This document shows, one piece after another, positions 1-11,210 of a DNA stretch of 64,000 bases (the stretch's first letter is position 1; each line of letters starts with the position of its first letter). The position numbers and the translations under genes are program-made. This DNA is from Rusavskia elegans (Eukaryota; Ascomycota; Lecanoromycetes; Teloschistales; Teloschistaceae), in contig SAUG01000058.1 in assembly GCA_011316305.1 (NCBI GenBank), positions 62,001-126,000 of the forward strand, read 5' to 3'. The notes beneath the pieces are model-generated. The model had not been told where the DNA came from. It did not search any database and worked only from the letters and a program-made list of their open reading frames with translations.

Positions 1-551
1 ACCTCTACAAGGGCGACTACTACCCTCGCTTGCTTTTCAACAAGCGCCGTGCCTCCTTCGAGCTTGAGGATGCCCAGGACCTACAAAACCTTGGTGGCCG
101 CGGTTCCGTCGAGTCCACAGTCGACGTTCCCGGTGCTGGCGGTGCTCTTCTCAAAGACACTGTCGTCTACTGCGCAGCCGAGAGATACGGTTTGGACGAG
201 CTGAAGCGTCTTGCACTTCGAAAGCAGGGCCTGCAGTCCGGCATTACTGTTGATGTGATCTTGCGATCGGCTCGATATGCGTATGAGAACACTCCAGACT
301 CTGACTCGAAGCTCCGCGCTCATTACCTTGCTCTGATCATCCGGAGTCGCAAGACGTTCAAGAGGAGTGGAACCATGCAGATGGAGATGGAGATAGGCGG
401 CAGCAAATTGTATGTTCTTGTGTAAATACGTACAGAAGGCGGAAGGCTAATCGCGCTCCTTTCTAGGTTTTTCGATTTGTTTGTTGCAATGTGCAATCAT
501 GTGGATGACATTGTGGATATTGGTAACAACCGATCTCCCAAAACCATCTAA
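1..551 (+). CDS. BTB/POZ-domain protein, 3' part (5' end outside window)
   Basis: The reading frame is open from the window edge (LYKGDYYPRL from base 3), so the gene starts upstream. The start resembles the end of a BTB fold (a Y-x-GDYY element). It is followed by the helical C-terminal half typical of fungal BTB proteins, with YCAAERYGLDELKRLALRK, then LRAHYLALI. An intron at 410-466 (GTATGT donor, GGCTAAT branch, TTCTAG acceptor) restores the usual ending LFFDLFVAMCNHVDDIVD and a stop at 549-551. Without splicing the frame stops at 425 and loses that motif. Such proteins are generally thought to act as protein-interaction modules or Cullin-3 adaptors; the partner here is unknown. Confidence 0.85.
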
Positions 552-1788
552 GACATGATCTACGCGTTTTAACAATCGGATTCCTGAGACTGTCCGAAGG
601 AAGTACACGAATTGATCCAACCAAGTCAGGGAACGTCTCCAATCTCCACCAGAATGACACCGATTGAGGATTCCTGCCTACTGTCCTTACAGAAGCCGGC
701 GTTAGCGGTTCGACTTAACTCCACTTCTCATCATCCTTGAGGTCGGCCTCCCGTTCTGGTGGCTGCAAAGACGCCGCCTCCGCTCAGTACAACCATTTTA
801 ATCAACCGTGGCAATCCCCCTTTCGACCCCTTTTGGCGTGTCCTTTCCTCCTTTCTCCAGGGGGCTCTCTTCGGAGATCTCCAGACGAACCGAGGCAGGC
901 AGGCACGGAAGAACACTTGATTTGCACCAATCTACCCAAACCATCTCCTTACCATTTCGGAAATCTATCGCACGAATTCTTGCGAGACCACAAAGCCACT
1001 GCGACTCTTCGCAGATTTCTTTTGTTGCCTATGAGACGGCTGTGATGATGTCAGATTGGAATCTATGCTGGAGAACCCCGTCCTAGCTTGGACAGTTCAT
1101 GGATCGGCTGATGCTGGCTGCAGTGCCGGCGGAGGTTATTTGAAGTGGACCTCGTGTGTGCTGATCAGAGCAAGTAGTAATCGAGAGATTTGGCCACCTC
1201 AAAAAGAACGTCAATTACGTGATTGATGCTGTAGTGATTCGTGCAATGTGAGACTACTGATCTGGAGTGTGTCAGAGAGACTGTTCGGGGAGTGGGGAGG
1301 TCTTGTCATGACAGATGCTGCCCTTCTCCTAACATGGTCCACTATGTGGATTGATTGTCGTACCCTGTAAAGCTGTGTTCAAAACCCGGACTGTCACAAG
1401 TGCTGTAAGTTCGGATGAAGTACTGATGATATGCAGGATCTCTGACACATTGTTGATCACGAGCCGTTCCCTATCACGACATCACTACTGCCTGTGACTC
1501 AAGCTGCGATTACATACCTACGTCGCCTCAGGGGTAGATGGTCTGAAGAAGACATTCGGGAATAGACTGGACGTGCTCAAAACCTATACTGGTGCAGTGT
1601 GTGGAAATTTAGTCCTAGGTAATTACTCTACAATGGTGGCGTTATTGGATCCCAACGAAACCCTCCCCTTTAGACCATTTCCCACATTACCTTTAAAGCA
1701 CCTTCCAAGCATCCTCCAAAAGAAGTCACCGATCATTACCATACCACCAAGCCCAAACGGCAGATCTAGATTAACAGCCAATTACTGC
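552..1788. other. Intergenic region without a supported gene
   Basis: About 1.2 kb between the BTB gene and the 3' end of the next, minus-strand gene. The open frames here are low-complexity, match no family I know and lack spliceable partners. I see no RNA gene or repeat. It presumably holds 3' UTRs of the two convergent genes and spacer. Confidence 0.6.
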
Positions 1789-3724
1789 TCAAAGAATTCT
1801 GATCAATTTCGCCAACCCCACCACACACATCGCCACCAGATTGACCAACACGCCCAATGCCCAAATCAGGCACTCAAACCCCCAAAACAGTACCTTCAGT
1901 ACTGCCCTCGTTGTTCGCGGTAATTTTTCATCCGCCGGATCGACGATCTGAAACTTGTGGGTTGGCGGATGCGGTAATTTCGCCGTTAGGGATGATGGAT
2001 CGGGAGAGCCTTGGAGTGTGATGGTTGCTGATTCTGGATCGTCGTCTCTAGAGATTTTGCGCTTCTCGGTGGATTGGGATTGGGATTCAGGTCTAGTGAA
2101 GAGTGATTTTGACCACGAGGTCAATGGTCTTGCTTTCTTAGCTTTTGCCTTTAAGGGTGAAGGAATTGTTGGAGGAGGCTCGAAGAAGGGTAGAGCTGAG
2201 GGTGCAGGGGAAGTTGGTCGTAACGATGGCGACGAGGAACGTGAGCGGTGGAGATGGAGCAGGAGAACTAGAGCGGTGGAGAGGAGGGTGTCGAGGAGGT
2301 AGAGGGAGGAATAGGATTTCATAATCTCCATGTGGATATCCAGCGCTAAAGTTTCGAAGGAGAGCTCCAGAGCAGGGAGGGGAGAGTTTGGGGCAAGGAT
2401 CTTGATTTCTCGAGGGGTGCCCCCAGTGGAAGCCACTTCGATTGGGAAAGCTGCTGGGGAACCATCCTCTAGGAGTGTTGGGTGGATGAGATAGTACTTT
2501 TGGGATTCACTGTCCCAGAGGAGGCTGGAAGCTTCTTGACGTTGGGCTTGCTCTATGGCTTCGATCTGGAGATCAGTGCAAGCTTGTCGATTTAAACCGT
2601 GCTCGACCGCTACTGTGGAGGATTTATCGATAGCCATCAGCTCGGCCAGCTTGGGGAAGATGGTCGCGATTAAAGGACTAGATAAATTGGGTGTCTGTAA
2701 AGTCGGGCTGCTGATTTGCATTGTCGTTGTGCTGTTTGTTGGGTGGCTCCGCGAGACAGAGAGCTCCTTGCCCGACGCCGAGAGGGTGTATAGTGACTGC
2801 GAGGTAGAAGAGTCGAAGCAGATGATCTCTGCACCAGCGTCCAGATCCTCGCTAGAACAAGTCAGGACCCGGCTTCTTCGCAATGGCTTGAACAATGAGA
2901 TGCGACATCTCGACTCACCAACTCAATTCGAGCTTATATTCTCGAGCAGCTCCGGAAGTTTCCTGGCCATTTGCAAAAGCCCAGACATCCACAAGCTCAA
3001 TGGGCGTTGAAATGCATGCTACCTCTTTTGGGCCTTCTGACGGGTTCAATACATTCTTCAGTCCTAAGCCGTCCGTCAAGCCTGTTCTTTGTTTGTAGAT
3101 CTCTTCTCGTGGAAAAGATTGCTCTTGTTGCGAATATAAGCTGGGACTGTATGAGCGGATATCCACTCTCCTGGTTGCAGCTGCCACTCCAAGGCTGACA
3201 TCCACTGTAGGGTAGTACTGCTGGCGTGCTAGTGGTACGGCAGGATCGAAGCGTGGGAACATTGATCGCATTACTGGCGAATAAGTACCGGTGGAGGCAG
3301 CGCTTACATTCCGGACGAGGGTGGGTGAAGAGGTGTGCGAACGGGGACTGGACTCGACGGATGTTGGTGAAGTAGCTCTGCTTGGAGAAGTGGAGGTGGG
3401 TGATGGGCAAGAGACATGCAGGGAGACAGGGGTCGGAGGCCTTTCTGCTAACGGAGGTGTCGGAGCTTGCAGTCGAAATGAAGGTGCTGCTGGGTCTTGA
3501 GATGTTGGTATATGGGCTTTTGGAGGCGGCGGGATTGGATAGGCAGTGGTGAGATCGTCTTCTTCGATTGCGATCACAAGTTCGTGTACCTCTCCCACTG
3601 GCTTCATCATCTCGAAGTCCGGATCTCGTAAGGGTGGTCTCGTGGCGTAGCGAAGCATACCCTTACGGGGCGGTCGATGTTGTGAGAAAGCGCCAGCCGG
3701 CAATGTTTCTACAAGGGTAGCCAT
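1789..3724 (-). CDS. Proline/serine-rich fungal protein with C-terminal membrane segment
   Basis: Two exons, 2919-3724 and 1789-2851, joined by a 67-bp intron at 2852-2918 (GTGAGT...TTCTAG, CTGAC branch). The splice gives ...YKLELSCEDLDAGAEIICFD. I chose the ATG at 3724 (MATLVETLPAGAFSQ); the longer frame begins only at a TTG codon. The N-terminal third is Pro/Ser/Thr-rich and low in complexity. The middle has an ordered-looking block (LLWDSESQKYYLIHP...). The C terminus has a long hydrophobic stretch (VLFWGFECLIWALGVLVNLVAM) ending near the stop, a likely membrane anchor. From memory, similar fungal proteins carry the label 'acetylserotonin methyltransferase-like', but I see no methyltransferase motif and give no function. 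It lies head to head with DOA1. Confidence 0.75.
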
Positions 3725-4632
3725 GGCAGGCAAACCGATCAGGGGCGAACCTGACGTCTTGACTTGGGGGAATCGGAAGAAGGAGATAGTAGGGGATCTT
3801 GACTCAATGCATAGCTTGGGTCAAGTATGGGATAGTCTTGGTCGTAGCATGCAGTTACAAGCCTTGAAACAATACAGAAACGAAAGAGGAGATGCAACTT
3901 GTCTTTTGTGCTTCGGATACTCTGCTGCCCATCAAGGGGGCTTAACCAAGATGCCGCCAACATGGTGAAGGGTGTTATCCAAGACGCCGGACCCCGTCTG
4001 TCTGCACCTTATCGTAGTGCAGACTATTCTTGACCGAGAGAAGGCCAATAATGACAGGAGAATGGCGGTATGTTCCAACACGGGGATGTTCGTGGGAAAG
4101 ATGTCCTGCAGGAGAGGAGGGCGCTTAGAGTGATGGGCGCTTACGGCCAGCTTGGACCACCCGTCCGGCCAACCTGCAGCGCCCTGTGATTTGTTGATGC
4201 CTCATGCAGTTAAGCAGGGTAGAAAAACGCTGGAATGATATGAACACAGCCTTTTCGACTGGACTAAGATTAATATTGAGAATGCTGTCGTTACCCTAAG
4301 TAAAGTATTTACGATATCACTGTCGCTGAGGAATGGATGGAAATAAATGATGACGATGATACACACTTCTAGCTAGTAGCTAATAAGCAGTCGTGTACGG
4401 GTCCCAGTCCAGATCTCACCATATCAACCAATTGTTAATCAAAGCCAAACGGATGATGCGGCTGCTTCTCGAAGCTTCGGTACGGTAATTCGATAGATCA
4501 TCTCAAATTCACAAAGATCCATAACGCAAGTGAAATACCGCATACAGTACTATTTAGTAGAACCAATGTGCCGCGGACGACCGTCTCCAAGCTGTACCAC
4601 ACTAATCCCAAATCAAGACTGCAAGCCGCACC
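3725..4632. promoter_or_regulatory. Divergent intergenic region between 1789-3724 gene and DOA1
   Basis: 908 bp between two ATG codons on opposite strands, so it holds both promoters and 5' UTRs. I see no convincing gene in it. No specific operator could be assigned by eye. Confidence 0.55.
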
Positions 4633-7107
4633 ATGTTATCCTCCGACTTCAACCTCTCAGCATCGCTGCAAGGACACGAAGATGACGTGCGTTGCCTTCC
4701 CATCCAAGCATAAGACTCGTGCTGACAACTTTGTATTCACCCAGGTCCGTGGCGTTGGATTTCCCCATCCAAAACTTGTCGTCAGTGTTAGCAGGGACGC
4801 AACGGTTCGAGAATGGAAGCTCCTGGAACCAGAACCCCCTCGATATGACTGCTCCATCACCTCCCACGGCTCTTCTTTTGTCAACGCTGTTGCTTTCTGC
4901 CCGCCCATCAAGGGATATCCGGACGGTCTGATAATATCGGGAGGAAAGGACACAATCATTGAAGTCCGCGAACCAGGACGGGAACCAGATCAGGACGCTG
5001 AAGCACTGCTCCTCGGCCATGCACACAATGTTTGCGCTCTGGATGTCAGTCAAGATGGCACCTATGTTGTCAGCGGCAGCTGGGATAGCTCCGCAAGGGT
5101 GTGGAGAGTGGGCAAGTGGGAGTGTGATGCCGTACTAGAAGGCCATCAAGGCAGCGTATGGGCTGTACTGGCCTACGACAAGGATACCATCATCACAGGT
5201 CCGCTACTCCGAGAACCCCAGATTGCACATGTCCGCTAATACGGGAAACAGGCTGTGCCGATCAGATTATCAGAATATACACCTCGACTGGCAAATTTCT
5301 CCACACCATCAAAGGCAGCACCGATGTTGTAAGAGCACTATGCCGCGTTTCCCCCAAACATCCCTCGGAAGCCGACTTTGCATCAGCGGGAAACGACGGC
5401 ATCATACGTCTATGGAGACTCAATGGGAAGCAGGTAGGCGAGCTTCACGGCCATGAGAGCTTCATATACTCTCTCACTAGTCTGCCAACCGGCGAACTCG
5501 TCAGCTCTGGAGAGGATCGGACAGTAAGGATATGGAGCAACAACGAGTGCGTTCAGACCATTACACATCCTGCAATCTCCGTATGGGGGGTCGCTGCATG
5601 CTTGGAGAACGGTGACATCGTCAGTGGAGCGAGCGACAAGAAGGTCCGCGTCTTCTCTCGAGTGAAGGCGCGGCAAGCCCCTCCGGATGTCATCCAGGCT
5701 TTTGAGGACTCTGTGAAGGGCTCATCAATACCGAAGCAACAGGTGGGCGATGTCCAGAAAGACAAGTTACCGGGGCCCGAGTTCTTACAGCAGAAGTCCG
5801 GGACAAAGGAGGGGCAAGTGATTATGATTAAAGAAGATGATGGCTCGGTGGGTGCGTATCAATGGTCGCAGGGCAATCAATCTTGGATGAGTGTGGGTAC
5901 AGTTGTGGATGCTGTCGGTAGCAGCGGAAAGAAGACCGATTACTTGGGTAAAGACTACGATTATGTTTTTGATGTCGATATCGAAGACGGCAAACCACCT
6001 CTCAAACTGCCCTACAACCTTTCTCAGAATCCATACGAAGCGGCCACTAAGTTCGTACAAGATAACGAATTACCAATGACCTATCTCGACCAGGTCGCTA
6101 ATTTCATTACATCCAACACCCAAGGAGCTACCCTGGGTCAATCTTCTCAGGCATCGGCAGGATCGGATCCATACGGTACTGAATCTCGATACCGACCTGG
6201 AGAGTCAAAATCCAATGCGCCCACGTCTTCCCTACCAACCTCAAGGCCCAAGGTTTTACCCCAGACATCATACCTGTCCATCAAGACTGCAAATCTGCGA
6301 ACGATACGAAAGAAGATCCAAGAGCTGAACGAGCAGTTGACGAACGAAGGCTATAGGGATGCTGTCCTGAACAACTCTCAACTAGCCGCTCTTGAAGCAA
6401 TGATCAAGCCGCTCGAACAGAGCTTGGCTGCTACATTGAGCGGAGATAACACTTTACAGAGCGGTGTCGACCTAGTGATGCAGATGGTAGCAGCATGGCC
6501 TGCAGGCCAACAATTGCCAGCCTTGGATTTACTTCGACTTCTCACAGCAGCCACACCAGCTGCTGCGGCGTACCGATCTTCAGAAGGCGGCACCCTCGTT
6601 GATGTGCTCGAAGGCAGTAAAGTCTTTGAGGACCCCGATCGACCGAACAACATTATGCTCGCCGTTCGAGCGTTCTCTAATCTCTTTGAAACATCGGAAG
6701 GCAGGGCTCTCGCCGAAGAGTCCTTCGACAAGATCCACACGTTGGTCAAATCTGCTGCAAATAACTCAAACCGGAACTTAACGATTGCTGTAACGACACT
6801 TTACGTCAACTACGCTGTCCTTTATACTTCTTCGGCCTATTCTTCTGAGCAACGCTCGATGGACCGGGGGTTGACGCTCATGGATGATCTCAGCAGCATC
6901 ATCCGGAGTGCGGTCGATTCCGAGGCGGTCTACCGTGGCCTGGTAGCCGCTGGGACGTTGTTGGGGGTTGGCGAAGAGTTACAAATGGCGGCAAAGGAGA
7001 TCTATGATCTCGACGGAGCTCTGAAGAAGGCAGAGCAAGCGGTTAAAGAGCCGAGGATCAAGGGTGTGGTTGGAGAGATTCGAGGGTTATTAAAAGGTTC
7101 CAAGTAG
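4633..7107 (+). CDS. DOA1: DOA1/UFD3 (PLAA) ubiquitin-binding Cdc48 cofactor
   Basis: Three exons, 4633-4686, 4745-5198 and 5252-7107, encode 787 aa. Intron 1 (4687-4744) joins LQGHEDD to VRGVGFPHP. Intron 2 (5199-5251) has an unusual GTCCGC donor and joins DTIITG to CADQIIRIY. Order of domains: N-terminal WD40 propeller (about residues 10-300, repeats such as GSWDSSARVW, SSGEDRTVRIW, SGASDKKVRVF), a PFU ubiquitin-binding domain (about 350-445, with GAYQWSQGNQSWMSVGTVVD) and a C-terminal PUL armadillo domain (about 500-787), which binds Cdc48/p97 in known homologues. Family role: ubiquitin homeostasis, ER-associated and ribosome-associated degradation, and endosomal sorting. Length and architecture are full and normal. 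Confidence 0.96.
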
Positions 7108-7656
7108 GGAAAGTTGTATGATCAATAATCAATAGCATATCATAGCCTGCTTTGGAAACAGAAATTAGATGGAACATGTAATATTTACGACTTCTCAAGC
7201 GCTAAGAGGTGATCGGAGTCCTCTGGTACCGACCGTTGAACCGATCCACGATGCATGGCGTCCAGCTAGGAGCCGTTGACGCATGTCAGTTGATGCTGGT
7301 GAGTTGATGCCATTAGGAAGGTGGTGCTGGTCAGAATTTGTAACAGCTGCATGCAACGGAATGTAATTGCGAGAGATATTCCTTAAGAGCACTGTGATAG
7401 CGCTTCAAATACACTTGGGTTCGAATATACTGATCGAAAGAATAAGAAGCTTCGTATACCTCGTATCACTCTTTCACAGTTGCCGAAAGCGCCCTACAAT
7501 AATATCCACCGAGATACAAGACAGTACTTCGGATTGCGCTGTCCTTGCGGACAAAAACATGTTCAACACCGATCTATACTCTATCATGAAAGTTCTCGTG
7601 CATCTCCGGGTCTCTTTGTTCTTTTATTATCGTCACCACCCTTGCTTCTTGCACAT
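7108..7656. other. Convergent intergenic region
   Basis: 549 bp between the DOA1 stop and the stop of the minus-strand RTA1-like gene. No gene or RNA seen; presumably 3' UTRs. Confidence 0.6.
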
Positions 7657-8861
7657 TCAAGCATCGTCTTGAATCTGGGTGCCTTTTTCAATGACCACCT
7701 CCTTCCTCTTCCTCTGCCAAAATCGTCCACTGCCCCTCTGTTTCTCAGCCTTTGGTTTCTTGATATAGCCCTCACGGAAGCAGAGACCCGGATGGAATGC
7801 GTTGAGGACCAGGACCGCAATGACGACCATCACACCCTCAAGCACGATGAACAAAGGCTGATTCTTGATCAACGCACCGTCCCACCCCTCTCCAAGCTCT
7901 ACAACACGGTAGACAGAGCGGATGAAGATGCAGATAGTCGAGAGTGTAAGAGCGATGAGGAAAAGACGGAACTTCATGCTGCCCCGGAGGGCCGCATGGG
8001 TAGGATCGAGCGCGGCTTCGCCCATGCGGTTCATACGCACGACGGTCCGAATGGCGAAGTCGGCGCAGAGGAGTATGAAGACCAGGAGAGTGAAGACTTG
8101 GACGGCGAGACCCGTTACCATGATGTGATTGCCGATTTCGGGGTTCTTGTTTGAATGGGAGGCTGCTGATGCCATGCCACCGCCGAGAGCCTGGAGGACA
8201 AGGGAGAGGATGTCGCAAGGGATGAAGATGCGAGGGTAAGAAAGAGGTTTGATACGAGAGTTTTCGGGGCCAAAGGTGACGACGATGCGGGAAAGGGTTA
8301 GGTAGATGCCCGCGGCGAGGAAGGCGGGGGCGATTGTGAGGCAGCATATCTGCATTAGGAAGCCATTCTAGTGATGTGGTCAGCAGTGAGGAAAGAGAAG
8401 GGGAATTCGAGGGGGTACTCTACCTCGCCGAAGGGGTTATGGTAGCTCATGATGCGGCCAATGTATCCGAGCACTTCAAGAAGGCAACCGCTGACCATGG
8501 CGATAGTGAAGCCGATGAATCGTTTTGAAAGAGTGACCTGGACCAAGAATGCCAAAAGGGAGAGCAGGAAAAGAGCTAAGAAGGTGCCATTGGCAGCGAG
8601 GGAGGGACGGTCTGGATGTATGGTCAGCGCCCTTGGTTTCGCTGTGTATTCCAGCTTGCATGATGCTCTCGAGCCATTGACGACAAGACCATCGATGATA
8701 AAACCAATGATGACAAGACCAGACGATGTCCAGGCGAGGGTTCAAATCGTCGAGCACTCACAGTTGTAATAGGACTCGTCGATCGGGCAGGTATCTAGAG
8801 TACAGAGAGCCCACTCCTCGCCAGTCTTTTCCTCACGAGTGACCAAGCGGAGGAAATCCAT
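7657..8861 (-). CDS. RTA1-like (lipid-translocating exporter family) membrane protein
   Basis: Three exons, 8762-8861, 8424-8611 and 7657-8367, encode 332 aa. Intron 1 is 150 bp (8612-8761, GTGAGT donor) and joins SYYN to YRPSLAANGTF. Intron 2 (8368-8423) joins MSYHNPFGE to NGFLMQICC. The ATG at 8861 follows from the family's short extracellular N terminus; longer frames begin at non-ATG codons. Family hallmarks: N-terminal CTLDTCPID with YRPSLAAN, then seven hydrophobic segments, LAPAFLAAGIYLTL-like text (TIAPAFLAAGIYLTLSR) and FIRSVYRVVELGEGWDG. The C-terminal tail is basic and cytosolic-like. RTA1 relatives are linked to sphingoid-base or drug tolerance in yeast; the substrate here is unknown. 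An HPG motif follows the last TM, as is common in the family. Confidence 0.93.
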
Positions 8862-9787
8862 CTTGAGCGTCACGTACAAAGTGCCTGCAAAAAGAAGATC
8901 GATTCGCTTGACGGGTGCTGGAGTGGAGACAAATGAGAGTCTTCTATGAGCGATACCGTGTAGTACTGATAGTTTCAAGGTACTTCCAAAATAGATAAAG
9001 GATTAGATTCTAAAGACGACGACGAAGCAAGCCAATAGTAAGAACTGACACGTGAAATAAGAATGTCTCGTTCACTTGACAAGAGATCTGAGGCGCGTGT
9101 GCCTGGGTCAACACACGAACTGAAGAAGCAAGACGAGATGAAGATCAAGTCGGTGATGGGGAGAGAGGTCATAATGTAGTACTACTACCACCTGTGGGGG
9201 AAGTACTATTGGTACTATTGTCATGGATAGCCTCGCTTACCTGCATGCGATAGATTAATGCTCCGACCAATGTTCGGAAAGCGTTGCCGAGCCCTGACTG
9301 CATTTCCACGTTGCAGTGGTTCAAAAATCATTCTTATTGGCAAGCCTCGAAAAAACACAACCGCGTCAGCGACTCCACTGCGTTACATCAGCTAAGAAAT
9401 TTACCCGTTACAAGTCAGCAGCCTCATAGGCAGCAGGATTCAGACGGTATCACACCGTTAGCAGTGGGGACCGGGCCTGTGGGTTCAAATAGCCCACGCA
9501 TGGGCCACGTTTGTTAGCGCTGCATGCGCCTTCCACGCGGCGAGCGAGGCTTAATTTGCATATTCGTATTCGTTCCCTTTACGACTTGCGTAAGCTGGGC
9601 CGCGTGTCAAAATTCAAGCTCAATAATGTTAGCTGCAACAAATCCCAAAGAACCGGAATACACTTGTAGAGGCTGCGAAGTGTCCGCTAAGCAATCGTTA
9701 GAACGAAATCCCATGTCGAGGTACCGACTGCTGTACGCCCATCATTGCGGTTGAATATTAAGATAACGGGCGGGACTGCCTCTGAAT
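8862..9787. other. Intergenic region upstream of the RTA1-like gene
   Basis: About 0.9 kb. It contains the promoter of the RTA1-like gene and sequence leading to the TIR element at 9,788. Open frames here are short and match nothing I recognise. Confidence 0.5.
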
Positions 9788-10130
9788 AGGGTCTTGCTAT
9801 CCGCACAGGCATCGGTGTCTGCGCGCACAGGCACCCGAGTCCTACGCATACGCTGCCTTTAATAGCTGCTAGCAACTACAAAATAGCAGTTTATTAAGAT
9901 ATTTCTTGCAGATGATAACTGTATTGTACTTAGATATAAGAATCCCGATTTTTAGTATTAAAAGATAGCTCTAGGTACTGTTTTCGTGGGGTTTTAGTAG
10001 TAGTAGCCGGATTTTAATAGGGAATGCCAAGGCCTACTCACTTTGCCGAGGCTATAGGCTATATAATTGGATCAATTGGCGCTTTGCCTGTGCGCGCAGC
10101 CTAGAGTGCCTGTGCGGATAGCAAGAGCCT
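9788..10130. mobile_element. Short non-autonomous TIR element (MITE-like)
   Basis: The ends are inverted repeats of about 45 bp. Left 9,793-9,813 and the reverse complement of right 10,106-10,125 share CTTGCTATCCGCACAGGCA exactly. After a short mismatch, both arms continue with GCGCGCACAGGCA. The 250-bp interior is AT-rich and has no coding frame. The flanks TCTGAAT (9,781-9,787) and TCTAATA (10,131-10,137) are similar but not a clean target duplication, so the superfamily is open. It sits between the RTA1-like gene and PET191. Confidence 0.75.
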
Positions 10131-10475
10131 TCTAATACTGTGGAAGACGGTCAGACTCGCTGATGCCTTTGTAGGAGGGTTGTCAGACTTGGTTAACAAG
10201 ACTCTCATCTGAGTCCGAACCAATCATATCACCAACTGCTATCGTTGTAGCTCTACGCCTTAAAAGTCGGGTTGATCATAGTCGATAGTAGTAGACACGC
10301 AGCAGCCCGTTCCAAACGAGGTCTCTGAATCAAAGTCATGGATATCATTGTGGCTGCATGTCGATAATCTGGATGCCCTTTTGAGCCACAGCAGCAGCAG
10401 ATCTTCGAACCAGAGTCCCAGAATGCCTTACTAAAAACCCCTCTTTCCCTACTAAACCTTCCTCGGACCCTCCTA
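10131..10475. other. Intergenic region downstream of PET191
   Basis: 345 bp between the TIR element and the PET191 stop codon. Nothing else recognised. Confidence 0.5.
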
Positions 10476-10903
10476 TCACCTCACAACCCTCCTCTCCCCA
10501 TCCACCCCAACCACAGTCTCCACCTTCTCATCCTCATGCCCGCTTGTCGCCTTCACCCCGTCCCCAGAGCTAAATCCCGCCCCCGCATACAACTGACCCG
10601 GTTTCTCTCCCTCCAGCTCTTTACTCACAGCAATCGGCTGATTGCCCCGAAATCGTTTCCGCATATCGATCATCCCGCGCTTGCACTCGCCGTATCCGCG
10701 TTTGAGTTGCTGGCATCGTGTGGGAAGCGTGTCGAGGAGAGGAGGTCGCAGACAGTCGGATGGTTGGTTACGCTGGATCAGGACGCATTCCGACGATTGC
10801 AGGCAGTCGGCGAGGGCGGCACCTGGGGTGGGCGTTAGTTGAGGGCTGGGTTTGGAGGACGAGAGGGGGGCGGCGGACGGATATCTTTGCACGAGGATGG
10901 CAT
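10476..10903 (-). CDS. PET191: PET191/COA5 cytochrome c oxidase assembly factor
   Basis: Two exons, 10879-10903 and 10476-10822, encode 123 aa. The 56-bp intron (10823-10878, donor GTCCGC, branch CTAAC, acceptor CCCCAG) joins MPSSCKDI to RAALADCLQSSECV. This restores the conserved N terminus, which the unspliced frame lacks. The spaced cysteines (SSCKDI, ADCLQSSECV, SDCLRPP, TRCQQLKRGYGECKRGM) are the twin-Cys pattern of small Mia40-imported intermembrane-space proteins, and MIDMRKRFRGN is a family signature. The role in yeast is assembly of complex IV. The tail after about residue 75 is longer and more variable than in yeast. Confidence 0.93.
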
Positions 10904-11210
10904 TGTCGGGCTGCTTCGTGAGCCGGGAGATTTGTGTAGCTAGGGTTCTGCACTATTCCTCAACTTGAAGACACCCCGTACGTTAACATCAAGCATTATT
11001 GTCTTGACAATAGATGTGTGGATTCGTAGATGATGGCAACAACTGTAGAGGCAATGAAAGCCCGGAGTTTGGCGGGAATAAGACACCCCCTTACCACTCG
11101 CCCCCTTTTCTGTCCCGACCCTTTTTGTCCTACCACTCACTTTCATTTGAGAATTCGAAATCGACGCCTGGAGATCTATAATATACGGTATTGTACCATT
11201 TTTGCACACT
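10904..11210. other. Spacer between PET191 start and WBP1 stop
   Basis: 307 bp, same-strand neighbours. It must hold the PET191 promoter and WBP1 3' UTR. No further gene seen. Confidence 0.5.

Noticed and set aside
731..1086. Overlapping open frames on both strands
   Set aside because: Low-complexity translations without domains, and no splice partners giving conserved sequence.
1573..3010. Plus-strand open frames across the proline-rich gene
   Set aside because: They are antisense shadows of the minus-strand exons, whose splice junction restores a continuous protein.
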